64,000 bases of DNA from Caenorhabditis remanei (lineage: Eukaryota > Nematoda > Chromadorea > Rhabditida > Rhabditidae). Position numbers and translations under genes: made by a program. Below the pieces are notes generated by a model. The model had not been told where the DNA came from. It saw nothing but the letters and a program-made list of their open reading frames with translations, and made no database searches. The stretch is from contig NC_071332.1 of the NCBI RefSeq assembly GCF_010183535.1, forward strand, positions 7,316,001 to 7,380,000, in the 5' to 3' direction. This document shows, piece after piece, positions 45,633-59,916 of the stretch (position 1 is its first letter; every line of letters starts with the position of its first letter).

Positions 45633-46951
45633 GACTGAAAATAAATTGAATTGACTGTTAAAGTATTCTCAAAAATGAAATCAACAATTTGAATATGACA
45701 GTTCTCTTTTTATACATGTCTAAAGTTGTGAGACATCAACAAGACCTAGAGAAATAGAGAAACAAAGATGGACTACACACAAACACAGAGACGGTCTTTG
45801 AAAGGACGCTATGCGCAATGTGGTTTGGTTATAGTGACTACACTTTTCCCATTGATTCCTTCTTTTTTCGAAGGGATTATTTGATGATGAACACATTTAC
45901 TCAAAAAACTACATAGCACATTGTTTTAGTTGTTTTAATTTGATCATCCAATCGTATCGCTTCAAAAAAAATTGGAGATGTGGAATGTTTGGTGGGCATT
46001 GGAACAAATTCTAAGGAACAAATGAATGGAACAATAGTTTGTTGATGTTGATACTTTTTTGCACCGTCAACTTCGTTTTTATAGTTGTCTCTTTTTTCCA
46101 AACATTGGGAAATATTGATCACTCGACCCGTAGTTTCTGCCATTCTCGTTCCGCCCCTTTGTGGTTTGAAGTCTTCAATTAATTGTAGGAGATTGCGATT
46201 TGGGTTATTCGAGAAACCCGGGAGAACAGAAAAGAAGAGATACGACAAGGTTATTGATCGAGAAGCTAGATTGCTCACTGAGACAAAGAAGAAGATGAGA
46301 CGCATTCCATGTAAGGAAACGCAGTTCGCATTCCCTGGGAGAGCTGTGAGAACAGAGATTCAAGTAGAGTCTCACATCTTCAAAATCGATTACTGTAGGA
46401 CACATCTGAAATTCAACTAATAGCTATTGTCAAACCTTCATTAATGTATGAAACGACTGCTCGAAGCCAAAGACTACTCACTTGATCTCTTTTTTGAAAC
46501 AGATGCAGACTTTTCTGAATTTCTGAGATGTTGTATACCCCGCTAATAGAACATTTGCCACTATCATTTCCTTCTCGCCTCCAAAAAACAGTAAACGAAG
46601 ACTTATGACGTCTTAGAATTGAGAGTGGGAACCCTTGTAATTTATTCAACGTTTTCTTGTTTTCGCCTTGAAGCCGTCTGGTTCCGACTTCTTCACCACG
46701 TGTGAGTTCAAGTTTTTATAGAGTTCTTTTGTTTTAAAAACAAGATAAAAATTGAAAAATACTATAGCTGAAAACGAACAAAAGAGAACAATGAAAACAT
46801 TACAAGAAAGCTAGAAACAAACCCCGTAAAGGCCCGTTTTGAAAAACACAAATAATAAAATGGCTGTTAGTAAATATTACTCAAAATATTACTCAAGCTA
46901 CCGGAATTCTAAAAAGAAACAAAGCTATAACCAGTGAGAAATGAAAGATAT
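45633..46951. other. Spacer between the esterase and GPCR genes
   Basis: About 1.3 kb. Open frames on both strands overlap each other at 45901-46420, but neither has splice or family support. A minus-strand AATAAA (46641-46646) could end the GPCR transcript about 300 nt past its stop. Confidence 0.4.
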
Positions 46952-49125
46952 CTAAACATTAGAGGGTCTCGAGACGAGACGAGTCTCAGCCATAGATCGA
47001 TCCGTTTCAATTCGAGACATTCGACCACAACGCATTCCTGCTTGAGAGAAATATGATTTTCGTTTGACTTGATCCGTTTGTATCACAGCCTGAAAACCCT
47101 CGAATTTAAATCTGTTCAATCCAAAAAAGTTCTGTATAACCTACCTTAATATACATGACAGTCATATGTCTGAACTGTTGGTTACAGAAAAGGAAAACGA
47201 AGAATGGGATGGTCGCATTGACAAGCGACGCCAAATTGTTGCCATGGTTCAGGAGACACATCAAGTAGCTGTAGTTGTCACCCTGGAAAAAAGAGAATTT
47301 TCAGTAGAAATATTTCCAGCTACTATCCAATTCAGCGTGAAAATAAATATCTATCATTTTTTCGCCAAGCTCATTTAGATTGCATAGAAAACAAAGCGTC
47401 ATGAATCATCATCCGAGAATAATTAGTTTTTACTGGAACGTGAAAAAAGAGAAAGGAAAAAAGAAAAAGAAGAAATGAAAGCATACCTGTATGGCACTTG
47501 CTGAATGGGTCAGAGTAGCTGGTCCTTCGAATACGAGATGAGTTAACGTGGTGGCAACTGTCATCCGGATCACACATTTTCTTCGCTGAGAGAATGTTTC
47601 TCCGAGATTCTGAAACAGAAAACGTTGAGATACAGCTTCTAAAAAATGAAGGAATTTTACCTTGAAAGTGAATTTCTTAATAATTAAAAGTGTGCAAACT
47701 AGCATTGCAATTGTTGGAATCACAATGGAAACTGCCATCGTTGTAGTCGCATAAAATCTTCGATAGATTTCATAATGCGGATTGTTTCGAGCACGGAAAA
47801 CTGATTGGAGGAACCAACAAGCAGCATTTTCTTTTTTGAAATTCTGAAACTGATATATAGATGCTGTATAACTAGCTGAAAACTCACTTGAATGTACTGT
47901 TTGACTTGTGTGAATTCTTCAACATCTGTCACAATCACGATTGTAAGATGAAGAAGTGTTGCAGCAAATGCAGACAAGATTAGCACAATCCATGTCATTC
48001 TGGAACATTTCAATTCCCAAATTTGCAAAATTTTCTGAGCAAAACTCACTTTTTTGTGCAATACTTTCTAAAAATAAATGGTGTCATGATGCACATGACT
48101 GTCTCCATTGTGACCATAAGTGTGAGCCATGTTGACATTGTTCCACTTATATTCGAAACCATCATCAGATACGGACGAGATTTCCAGAATAGGGGTTCCA
48201 GATAAGAGAGTGGTTGGGCATTTGATGCATGTAGTACCTGGAATAAAAGTATTTATAACTGCTCTTGAGTTAATTGCTATTCTTTCATTTTGTACTTTTG
48301 CTCGGGAACAATACAACAAAAACGAGCTGGACGAAGACACTGAGTCTTTAGTTAATTGAATTCTTTCTTGTCTTTTTTGTTCTTTTAACGACATTATTTT
48401 CAGCCGAATGTACCTCCAGAATTCGTGAAAACATGAACACCATGTTGGCAATCGCTTTGGCACGGAGAAAGTGGACAGAGCTGGATCCTTCGAAATACGG
48501 GAGACCGTAGATCAAAACGTTGAGCATGTTTCCGAAAAAGCAAAGCGTCATCAAGGGAGGTACAGCGTATTGGAGGTATGCTGAAAGAATTCAAATGGTT
48601 TTTAGAGCGTCCAAGGTGCGCCAGATGGTTAACAATTTATATCCTGCACTGTACAAAACCTACTTAATTCAGCCCAATCGCAGCCAGATGTGAAATTCAT
48701 AATGTGTCTATATTCTGGAAGGGCTGAAGGCATCGAACACTTTGCAATTCCTTTTTCTTCTAAACTTTGAATTGTTGCCATTACTCTGAAAAATCAGAAA
48801 CTTTTAGATTCAAAATTCATGTTTCTATTTTTAGATTCCATATTTTCTGACCGCCGTGCAGATCCAGATATTTTATGAAGTATTCCAAGTTTGTGGGTTG
48901 ATTTAAAATTCATTTGGAGTGAAAAAGTTTCAGAATACTTTTAGACACTAATAATAAATGAGGGGAATAGAAAGAGGACACCTGGTCGTTGACTTGAGAC
49001 ATTTGAATTTTAGAAAAGATCAAAAGAAGAAGAAGAAGAACTCACTGGACACAGTTGTATGGTTCGAGAACTTTATCGAACTGTTCCACACACATTTGGA
49101 TTATTTCTGCTGGTTTTGGATCCAT
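46952..49125 (-). CDS. Divergent rhodopsin-class (peptide-receptor-like) seven-helix GPCR
   Basis: Nine exons in order: 49046-49125, 48664-48785, 48414-48580, 48050-48237, 47888-47999, 47661-47843, 47487-47609, 47145-47282, 46952-47089. They join in phase to 416 residues with seven hydrophobic helices. Helix 1 carries the GNMLN motif. An N-glycosylation site (NFTS) lies before it. Helix 3 reads TWLTLMVTMETVMCIMTP, where peptide receptors such as FMRFamide-receptor relatives have an (E/D)RY-type motif; here Arg is Thr and Tyr is Val. Helix 7 has NATIPFFVFLFCNQQFR, so the NPxxY-type site is also changed. Loop 2 keeps a Cys (NAACWF). The C-tail is basic. The ligand is unknown; signalling may be atypical. 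A TTTTCAG acceptor 6 bases before the ATG suggests trans-splicing or a 5' intron. Confidence 0.85.
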
Positions 49126-52100
49126 TTCTGCTGAAAATAAATATGTGTAGACACAACAAAATATGAAAATTTCAATAAGGAAGACATGAGGAAAGGTCCA
49201 GAGTGAAAAAGAGAAGGGAAGAAAAAGGCTAGAAGCGTTTTTGAAGAAGATGGGCGGGGCTTTCTCGGGAGAGAGAAAAGAAGAAGATGGGGAGGAGGAA
49301 GAGTTAGAGAGAGTTCAGAATGTATGCAAAAATGTCGTAGATGACCTGATTATTCAACTACGCATCACCCAAACGTCAAGATAGAGAAATGATGTATTGG
49401 AGGTAGAAAATAGGAAAGGATAGGTGAGCAGCTGAAAGTTCATTACATCGGAATTTGTGATCAAGGTGTAGTGGTGGTATAAGAAAATGTAGGAGTGAGG
49501 GAACATTGCGTGATAATTAGCAGTTTGGACAAGGAGAAGAAATTAAATATTAAAGATCTAAAAGCAGAATTCGTATATTTATGACGACAAGGTGACTACT
49601 TGATCCTGAAAAACTAATTGCTTGAGAAAGTTCTTATATAAAACTGGTACTATCCTTTTGGTGGACTTCCAGAAGGTTTATGATTTGGTTAGTTCTAATT
49701 TGGAACAGTATCCAGTTCATCTCATTTCCTAAAGGTTGACAACAGATCTCATGAGAATTACACTTGAAAACCATGGTCTAGTTCTTCTATAAACAAACTC
49801 TCAAAGGTCATTTTACGAAATTTACAATCTGAAATTGAAAGCAATAAAAAGGGAACGGCAATAACAAAATGAGTAAAGTAAGCCTTCTGAGCATCAGAGA
49901 GAAACGACTCAACCACCAAAGGGAAGAGAAAAAATAGTTGAGAAAACTAATTATATGGGTTAATCTATTTGTGGCATCGCCCAACCGCACGTCTTCTTCG
50001 TGGCAAAGATGAGAAGACGTGGAAGACGAAGAAGAAGAAGATGAGGGCAAATACAGAAATGAGTAAAGAGTAAAAGCGACAAGAAATGAGTTTCTTTTGG
50101 GTTTTGGGCTTTCTGAAATCGAAAATCGGACATCCCTTTGCCTTGGTTTAATTTAGGTTGATTCCGGAGGGATGACGGGATGTAGCTGGTACTAAAGTAG
50201 GCGTGCAAAGAGAATTCTGCAGGTGGAAAGTGAAGGAAGAAACGAAAAAACGTTCAAACTACTAGTGGAACACACATTTGTATTCCATTCACTCCTGGCC
50301 AGAATGGAAGAAAAAACTGAGCAAAGGTTTGGAAAACCGAAAAGACAGGGTACAGATGAACAAAAGAACATGTCGAGTGTTGGATAGAGATAGATAACAA
50401 AGCTCCGCCCCTTTTTTCTATTTGCTCTTTTATTTATTTTTAGGAGAACTATAATCTCTCATCGAACATTTGGTCATCCCTATCTCTCTCTCTCTCTCGA
50501 GCAGTGACATTTATAAACTACTCGTCCTTCTTTTTTCTTCTTTTTGGCTTCTAGTACACACAGTGCAACATCTTTATCCTAGCCCCACCTCCACCGGAAC
50601 TTTAGTTTCCGAATCAATCTTTGAAGGCGTGATTCGACGATTTGAAGGATGTATGATTTCATTGCAGACAAACAAATGTGCGAAAGATCGACAGGGTTCA
50701 TTCACAAATATTTGTTAAAAAAGAGAGAAGGAACCTCTTCTGCAAAAATGGAACCTCATAAATCTGGAAGCTGGGATCCCTCATTTACGTCACAACACAG
50801 AGATCAGACTAAAGGGATAATAAAAAAAGAAGAAAAGATTCTATTTCTGTGTTGCTATGTTTCTACATTAAGATATTTCTGCTAAATGTGTCACTAATCT
50901 GCATTAATCTTGACGAGCAACCACCACGTTTTTCACACGTCTTCTAGGCTTTTATGAGTTCAGGATGAACCAAAAATGTTATATTGCTCTTTTCTATCAA
51001 AAAAAATTGGGAGCACAAAGAAGAAAGAAAGTGACGATGAATAGAGAAGAGAAGGGACTTGTTTTTCCTTGTTGTTTCCGGGAAAGTCAGTTCTCTTTGA
51101 GTGGCCAATGGGTTCCTAGTGGTCAGAATGAATATATTGTCTCGTGACACCTTCGTTCTCACATTCATAGTTTTACAAGTGGGTGGTGCCCCCATGGACA
51201 ATGAGGAGGACCCCGTGAGTTTCGTCCCTCTGGACCTCTGGAGGAAATAAGAACGGAATTGAGTTTTTGTTGAGTTGAGGAAGATTCAATTGGTGGTCGA
51301 CGACCACTTCTTTTGGGTCGTTTTTTGGGAGAACGGATCGAACAGCTGTCTCAATTTTAGTTGGAAAAGGAATTGAGATGATGTAAACTTTTCTATGGGA
51401 ACCAATCTAAATCGAAATTTTGTTCCTCTAAAATGAGCTAGTTTGAACTAAGGAAATGTAAGTGGTTGGATTTGATTTGAATTGCAAGGAAAAAGCAAAA
51501 AAGTAATCTGGAAACTAGAGTAGACTTTATTAATTTTAAAACTTAAAAGAAGATATTCAGAGTGAGATACCTTGTGCAAATCATGGGCAAGAACTGGGCA
51601 AGTAAATCTACAAAATAAGGAAAGTGGTTGAAAAATAAATGAGTGAATAGTATTTTTCTTGATATCACTTTTTGAATGAAATCTACAATTTAGGTAAGAA
51701 TTCCATTTTTCACAACAATTAGACATCCTTTTTCTTCTTCCAACTATGAGAAAAACTTTTAAAAAATCCATGAATCAGTCTAATCCGTTACTAGAAGGAA
51801 AAACTTTTTTCAGAGTGACATTTTCGAAAATTCAAAAAGTTCAGTTCACCATTCAAAAATGCAAAGTTTCTCATGAGAAGAACTTGAAAGGAAGAACAAT
51901 CAGCAGACAGATTCTTGAGGAGCCATAAAGCAACGTGTTTCAAAATGAGGTGCAAAGTAGATGGTGACGTTAGAAATGGATGCAAAGATAAAGGACATGG
52001 TCCCGTACGACAAGTACAACTGGAACATGTGATTGTTGTCAGAATTCACTGCTTTCATGATGAAACTTGGACAAATTCAGAGAAGATCAAGAACATCGAA

Positions 52101-55100
52101 TGACTCTTGAGTGGTTGTACGATCAAAATTTATTCGCATTTGTTCTTTATTTTCTTTTCCAGATCACTTTAGTGGGGATTCTGCACCCACATACGTATGT
52201 ACGTATTTCAAATAAAAAATGAGAAAGCTAATCCAGTTGCCACCTCACGCAGAGACACGAATATTTTAATGAAAAATTTGGTGCCGAAATGACATGAAGA
52301 AATCCCCCAATCTCGCCCTCATTTCTATTGAATTTGAAGACAAAGATTGCTGAGATCAAATGGGGTAAAAATTATTTCAAGTTTTTCAATAGAAATTTAT
52401 TTTAAAAATTTGATCATTGATGGTCATAATCAGTCTGATGAATGAGGATGACGATGTCGATCCCACCTGATCTTTTGAAATTTTACTCCCAGAAAAGTAC
52501 GAATAGAGTGGGGAAAAAGTAAAGTAATCCTAGATGGAGAGGAATTCTGGAGCAGCCGAACTACTGCAAAAAATGTTTCGGCATTCTCTCTTGTTGCAGC
52601 CGGTGATTATCTAGCGGCACCCATCTAATCTATGGTTGTCGTCGTGTCGTCTACAAAAAAAAACAAAGAGAAAAAGAACAAGTCATGGAGAATAAGAAAC
52701 AAGAATAAAGGAGGATGTATGTGTACTTGGACTATGAATAAAATAGGAAAAGAAGAGGATGAGACGGACCTTTTCCTTTCCGAATGCAATCTTTCCTCTG
52801 TCCTTTTTCCTCCTTGCACAATGAGTTTGACCGGACCAAGTAGTTGTTGCACACATATTGCACACATCATCGGAATGGGTGTTTTAGAACAAAAATAAAT
52901 GAAGAAAGGAATGAAAATGACATAGATCTTAGAAATATTTCCGAGCTTGATGAGAATGTAACTTCCAAAGGAACAAAATTATTTCGAGAAGCCATTTTTG
53001 GAAATAAATTTTCGAAATATGGATCAGAAAGACACAAATTGTGGAATAATATGTACAAAATTGTTACTAGGAAGTACATTAACTTCAAATACTTTTTCAT
53101 ACTTTGATATTTTCACGTAAATCAGAATCAAAGCATTTGGACGAGGTGATCTAGGTAATAAAACAGATCTGAATAAGACCAATTCGGGGAGATTTTGCTT
53201 CTTTTTTTTCAGTTTTTTATCAAATTTTGAATAAAATTTAAAAAATAACATTACTTTTTTGGGAAATAATTACTGGGTATCCTTGTAAAATTCGGGAAAA
53301 ACGTTTTACTGCAAAATTTGATTGCAGGTTAATTTTTTCAGCAAAATAGACATGTGATCTGGTGCTTCCAATAATATTTTGCAATAGGTTTTGAGAATTC
53401 TTTATGGAAACTCGAAAAAGTTTTAGAAAATGCAAAGGAATACCTTCAAACTATTTATTTTCAGATTTCGAATCAGAATTTTCGATTACCTGAACCTATT
53501 TCTGTTCGTTCCAATACCTATAAGTTCATGCAGGTGGTTCGGGAAACCAATGGGTTATTCTACAGAACTGGAAGATATTTGGTGCTTTCGAAGCTTGCAA
53601 CTCGAATGGAAACAATAAAACACTGAGAAACTCGAAAACAACAGCACTATAGAACACCGAAATTTGAAACTCTTCGGGTGGTATTTTATGGGAAAGGCAT
53701 ATATGGAATATAAAAAAGTTCTTGAAATAGATATTCTTTGAGAATGTATCTGGAACACACGCACATATTTTGCGTTCTTCTTTCCTACATTTTCTTCTCC
53801 CAAAAAAAATATTTACGCAGGCATCATCACTCGTTCGTGGTAGCAAAAATGAGATTCGATGGATGGATAAGGAGAATGAACTCAAAATAATGGGTTGAAG
53901 GAAGAGAAGAAAATGAAGGAGGGGAATATAAAGGGAACAAAAAAACTGAGAACGGATTGTTGTGGAAATTGAAGAAGCGAAAGAATGAAGAAGAGGATTC
54001 TGAGCATTTACGACTTGTGACTAATAAATAAATTGAAAAATTCTCAAGACTTACCAGTACATATGTTGCCAAGAATGTCTCATAACATACAACTAAATAA
54101 TTCATTACGTAATGTAGATAGGTCACATTTTCTATTATGAACATGTAATGGATCCATATGGGTACTTCTTGAATGAATTTTCATGATAATGTCTGAATGA
54201 ATCATTCGTCTACTACTTTTGGGAACGGGGAATCGTGAATTACTCATGATTGTTCACTCTCATTAAAGAAGTTTGGTATTTTTTGTAGTCTGGATCATCT
54301 TTTGATTTGGTTGGTTTGGAAAACTGAACGGTTGGAGAAATGCGAGACACTTGGAAGTGTATTTTATTCTCCATAAACTTTGAAATCTTTTGGAATCCTT
54401 TGTGCAAGACGAGATTGTTGTTGTGGAGGCCCGTTTTCCAAAATGTGTTCACTTAGAAATAGACTTTTGCCTTCATTTTGTTCTACGATTAGCAGAAACT
54501 AGTCTAGGTGGAAACCTTCATCCACGGTTAAAAAAGCAAACGTGCAGACTCGGAATCTCAGTTGGAGACAATAACCATTTACTCTGACAGGGTCTAAATA
54601 TTTCCAGTAAACTAATTTTCAATGGAATAAAAACGCAATTTCTGGAATTGAGCCGCCCTGTAGATACCAGAGGCTCTCAAGACTAATAATAAGTCATTGT
54701 GTTCAAAAACAACTTTACCAAAGTGAAGAGGGATGGGGGGTTCCCTTCATTTTCTTTCCTTTCTTCTTCTTATTCAGTCGGGTTTTGTTTCCGTGTTATT
54801 GGCGTGTTCGCATGGGTAATTATATCAAATTGAAGAGGGGAAAAAACGACTGGAATGAAATGCTTTTTACACGATTGGCTTGCTTCTGCAAAACGTCGAC
54901 ACGCGAGAGCATTACCCAAGAATGAGCTTCAATAATAATAATAAGAGGATGATAACAAATCGAAAAGGCAGGTAGTGCCGGCCAGTCTTCTTAATTAGAA
55001 ATACCTTTGGGGATTCAAAGAGAGCGAGAAACGGAACTAGACTCTTCTAATTATGTTTTCCAATAAAATCTGAGTTCTTCGGATGTGAGGAGAGAACGGA

Positions 55101-56060
55101 AACAAGGAAATAGTTCGGGGAAAAAGAAGTTCGAAATAAGAAAATAGTGAACTTAACAATTCATTTTCAGACTTCATTGTGAGGGTCCGTTCGCTCGGAA
55201 CCTAGAATTTTAGAATATTGTTTTGAAAACAAGTATTTCTTGAATTTGGTATCTCAAACTGCTATTAGAATCTTGAAAATAAAAAGAACTACTTTTTAGT
55301 GAGTGAGAACATACAATGGGGACCCCAGAAAGACGCGCCAGAATCTGTTAGAAGCCGACAAAACACAAGACTTTCGAGGATAATCCCCACAGTCATTACC
55401 TGAAAGGAACTCACATGTCTCATTTTAATTTATGCGGTATAAAAAGACCAAAAAGTCAAGAGACAAATATCTGGCTACAACTGATACCGACTAATTCTAT
55501 TATACGTATAAAGCGAGGGTGGAGAAGAAAAAAGTGAGGGCGGATTCTAATTTTCTAATCTCTTGGGGCTTTTGACCAGATACAATCCACTAGTTTTTTG
55601 TTGTTTACAAGATTATTTGTTGTCAAATGATGTTGATCTGGAAGATAATCTTTTTAATCACAAGACAAAGAGGAAGAATAAAAAAGTTTAGTAGTAATGG
55701 TCACTCTTGGGGGGATAAGTTGAAGGGGATTTGCAAGATCTTACATTTTTTGAAGCTAAGACTCAGATTTATTAAATCTTATTCTCTAAAACTTTCGAAA
55801 AAAAGTTTCAGAGAGAGAAATCAGCAATAAATCTAAAAGGAAACGCCCTTCATTTCATTCTTGGAGCTTGATGAATACTAAAATGTACCAATGTGAAAAA
55901 CAAAATGAAAAGTACTTTTTGTCCGAAATCAAACTCGTAAATTTTCAACAAAAAAACACTTCTAGTCAGGAAAATAACATCACTTTTAGATATTTTTGGT
56001 TCATTATTATTGCAGATATATTTTCAAAAGTTATAGCAGGAAAAAATAGGCAAGGTACTT
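49126..56060. other. Gene-poor tract upstream of the GPCR
   Basis: About 7 kb in which the plus strand is purine-rich, with many GAAGAAG and AAAAAG runs; the strand coding for the GPCR is thus pyrimidine-rich, mirroring the flank of the BCL11-type gene. No frame here has splice structure or family resemblance. It probably contains the GPCR promoter or long 5' introns. Confidence 0.5.
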
Positions 56061-56513
56061 ACAAGGGAAGTCTTTGGAGACGCCACTTTCAAACGACCTA
56101 TAAATTTGGTTATAGGTATTTTCGACCACGGGGAGTCCATTTCTGCAGTCAAAACCTGCTAAATGTCTCTGTGAGCCGAGTTATGAGCTCTTAAACTTTT
56201 CATATGGGCAAGCTTTTTCACATGGAATTCCAAATCGGACGTATATACGCCACTGCTCAGTTGAATTTGTGTTCCCTAGCGGTTTACCTGTGTTTGTAAG
56301 TTGCAAAAAAGAGAAAATCTAGCGTATACTACTTGTCGATTTGGAATTCCATGTGAAAAAGCTTGCCCATATGAAAAGTTTAAGAGCTCATAACTCGGCT
56401 CAGAGAGACATTTAGCAGGTTTTGACTGCAGAAATGGACTCCCCGTGGTCGAAAATACCTATGACCGAATTTATAGGTCGTTTGAAAGTGGCGTCTCCAA
56501 AGACTTCCCTTGT
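56061..56513. repeat. 453-bp foldback element with 177-bp inverted arms
   Basis: The left arm 56061-56237 and right arm 56337-56513 are reverse complements with about three mismatches seen by eye. They flank a 99-bp loop. The outer ends are ACAAGGG and CCCTTGT. The structure fits a young MITE or foldback transposon. No transposase is encoded. A target duplication is not clear. A transcript through it would form a long double-stranded hairpin. Confidence 0.9.
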
Positions 56514-59500
56514 TAGTTACATTAAGGAACGGGGACGAAGGATGAGAGGAAAATGTCACGAAAATCAGAAAAAGATCAGAAAAAAGGAGAGAAAAGCAGG
56601 GATGAATCCCGAGAACAGAAAAAGAACAGAATGTTTCAAAAATGCTAAATCGAGCAAGCCTCCCTCTGAATTCTCTTTCAGAGATCTTAATGTTTTTTTC
56701 ACTTTAAAAGTAACATTTCAGATATAAAATGTGATCTGAGGGACCGCCCATTTCCGGCTCAGGACATTCTAAGACTATCACAAGATCTTGTGTTAAAGAT
56801 CAGTTTATATAGGAATGTACTGTAAGCGTCGTTAGATTCGTTTATCAAAGTTTCTTCATGGAACGCCAGAATTACATTATTCAATCACTTTTATTTCTTT
56901 TCTGTTATATTTTTATCTTATTTTTAGCCGTTCTCTGAGAAAAATATATGTACAATTTGATCGAATAAAGTCAATTTATGGAGTGGCGTTCCATTATCAT
57001 TATAAGAAATGTCCATGGGGGAAACCGATAATTGAGTGGGTTGAAAATGTAAATTTTGGTTATTTTCTTCATTTCTTTTTATATAAGAGGGAAGTGTGAC
57101 CATTGGTCTTGAATATTTATAAAAGGGACCTATTTTCGGAAAGAAAGACTCTTGGGACAAGCCGGGGGTTTCCATTTAATCTAAAACATTTCTGATTCTT
57201 CTTGGAATCCAATTCCAGACTCTGATTCATCTGAGGAAAACCGAAACATCGGCAAATATTTAAGGGTACGCCCATCTCGCAGTCAAGGACGGATACAAAC
57301 AACAAATGAAATGAGATTTTTGGGAGGCTCAAAATGAATGAGTCGAAATTGAATCGAAGAAAGAGAAGACATCAATGAGCTAGCTTCATTCTAAAGTACG
57401 CCAGAAAGCCACGTCACATGAGAGGGTAATGCGGAAGAGTGGACAAGACAGGAGACGTGTTAAATAATGAAGAAGATGTCGACGTTTGGAATAAGAATTC
57501 AAAATCAGAATGCGTTGATTACTGAAGTGAATTCAGAAGAGCAGGCCAAGGAAGTAGACGTTTCCCGATCCTCATTTTATACCCGATTTTTCAGAGAAAA
57601 ACAATCAAAGTAAATGATGTCCGTCACATGAAAAAAATCAAATAGAATTGAATTTCTTTGACAAAAAGTCATGTTTTCGACTGTTCCAATCCATCGTTTT
57701 GTCTTGTGTTGGCAGGCATGACACTTGGGAAAATGGGAAAAAAGCGGACAAATATTTTGCAATGTTTCTGTGCTGATTGTTTTCAAAAAGAGCACAAAAT
57801 TGGAAAATTGGAGTCTTTTAAAGAATTGAATAATCAGAGATTGAAGTTAGAACTTTGGAATTTTGGAAAATTAGAGTTTAGATGAAAGAAATAAAACAAC
57901 TCAAAAACTACATACATCTTCGATAGAAGAGGCTCAAAATTATGAAGACGAATGAAATAGTTCACTTGCTTTCGTCCATAATTCAATACAATCTTGAGAA
58001 AATCCAGAAGGAAGTGAGGGTGTGCTTCTCCAATTGAGAATAAAAAAGGAAATAAAAAGAAAATGAAGAAAGAAGTATAAATGAAAAAATTTGAGGCTAG
58101 AGTGTTGTTTCGCTGAAAATTTTTGGTGTTAATGGTACACTTGGGATATTATTCATTGTTTTAATCATTAGGTGCGGGCTCGGTATTTTAATTTTAGTAA
58201 TCTGCAATTTGGAAAGGTTATGTATTATAGTTTTTTGTTGGTAAAACTGAAGTTGGATGTTGGATATGACTTTTTTTGATAAGACCATTCAGAATCCAGG
58301 GTTTTGAAATCCAGGGCTATAGATTAAGGAGCCAAATGTATGGATAGAATATATGCTTGGTGTCCAAATTCAGAAATTATTATGTAACAGTTAGAATCTG
58401 AAATTCTAAAACCTACGACTGGAAATTTGAAATCAGGAATATAAATTAAAGTTTCCGATTCTAGAATTTAGCAGTCCTAACACAACTTTTCATATATTGA
58501 AATCTGAAATTTCAGCAACATTTTTGACAAGATCACTAATCTAAAATTATCTCTGAAATAGTGATCCAATGAAAGCTGTGATTGATGTCTTAAACCCAGA
58601 ATCAACTGCTACATATATACATTTTTCTGAGAAAACAACGTTCCAAAATGGGGTAAAATGTGTGATTGACACACACGGAGGTGTTATAAAAATAAGCAGA
58701 TTGAAGTCAGCTTTCGTCATCCAACACATGCAAAAGAAACATGATAAATATAAACAAAAGAAATAACTGCGGCTTCACTTCTGCTAAAAAAAAACTGGAG
58801 AAAACGCAACAAGTAGGAAAAAATTAGTGTGAATCGGTAAGAGTTGTAAATGTAGAAGTATTTGCACGCGGATTTCTGATGATTTATTCACGAATCTTCT
58901 AGTTGCTAAGTTTGGAAAAATCTCATAAATCATTTGGATTCAAGTGGATTTCGAAAACTCTTTTGGCATGTTTGGAAAAGTGAAAAATGAGTCTAGCCTC
59001 CAGTGTTTGTAACTTTATGACTATGCTCTGCCGAGAGATTAGCTGCTTTCATTTGTAGTTTTAGGCATTTTAAGCTTTTTGGAACAACTCCAATGTCTTC
59101 TGTTCAAATACAAAGTGTCCTTTTTTGACGAACATCACATTTCCGGGAAACTTCGAAAAAGAAAAAAGACCACTGACAAAACTTCGACACTTGTCAAATA
59201 GAAAAGTGGTATCAAGTTACCGAAAAACAAAAAAAGATGTAGGCCGACTATCGGAACAAATGAAAAGTAAAGAACAAGTAGGTACGCGAAGAAGACTCCA
59301 ACTGACGTGGCGACCGGATATGTTGCACGGCGCATCGGAACCCGTGAGTAATCTCGGTTAATTGGGACACTCGTGACCACAATGTGCATGCTCACACACG
59401 GAGCAATTAAAGATATAAAGGATAAAAGAAATACGGAGCAGCAGAAGAAGAAGGAGCAAAAAGTAGAAATGAAATGCAAAGTATGACGAAAATTGGCATG

Positions 59501-59916
59501 CGCGGCCATGATGGATCAAGGCTGTTTGGGTGATGATGATGATGTGATGTGGGTGAAATGTTTTTTTGCAGAATAAGTTGAACACGTATTTTAAAGAACA
59601 CGTTTAGGGTATTTTGTTTATTCAAAGTGTTTTTTGTTGTTTCTCGTTTTGATTTTGATCTGATTCACCAAAAAGATCCAGACAAAGAAGCCGTATTCTG
59701 TTCAGAATGAGATCTTTAAAAACTATTATTAAAAAGAATGAAGATGAATCATGACATTCAAGAACATTTGGTTCTTCAAGTTATTTAGTTTTGTTACCAG
59801 TTTTCAGAAATTCCAAGTAAGTAACTTCCAATAAAACCTGTCCAGACACATGAAAGAAAAAATGATTTATGTGAATTACGACCGAGAAAATACAGACAGG
59901 GAAAACGAAGTTAACT
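56514..59916. other. Gene-poor tract right of the foldback
   Basis: About 3.4 kb of AT-rich sequence. A 65-codon plus-strand frame at 58569-58766 and others of similar size have no splice context or recognisable motifs. The stretch near 58380-58520 is rich in AATTTGAAAT/AATCTGAAAT variants. Confidence 0.45.

Noticed and set aside
45901..46420. Overlapping opposite-strand frames of 134 and 111 codons
   Set aside because: They overlap each other, lack splice or domain support and sit between two well-defined genes; chance is the simplest explanation.
56422..56727. 101-codon plus-strand frame
   Set aside because: It begins inside the right arm of the foldback and continues into low-complexity Lys/Arg sequence.
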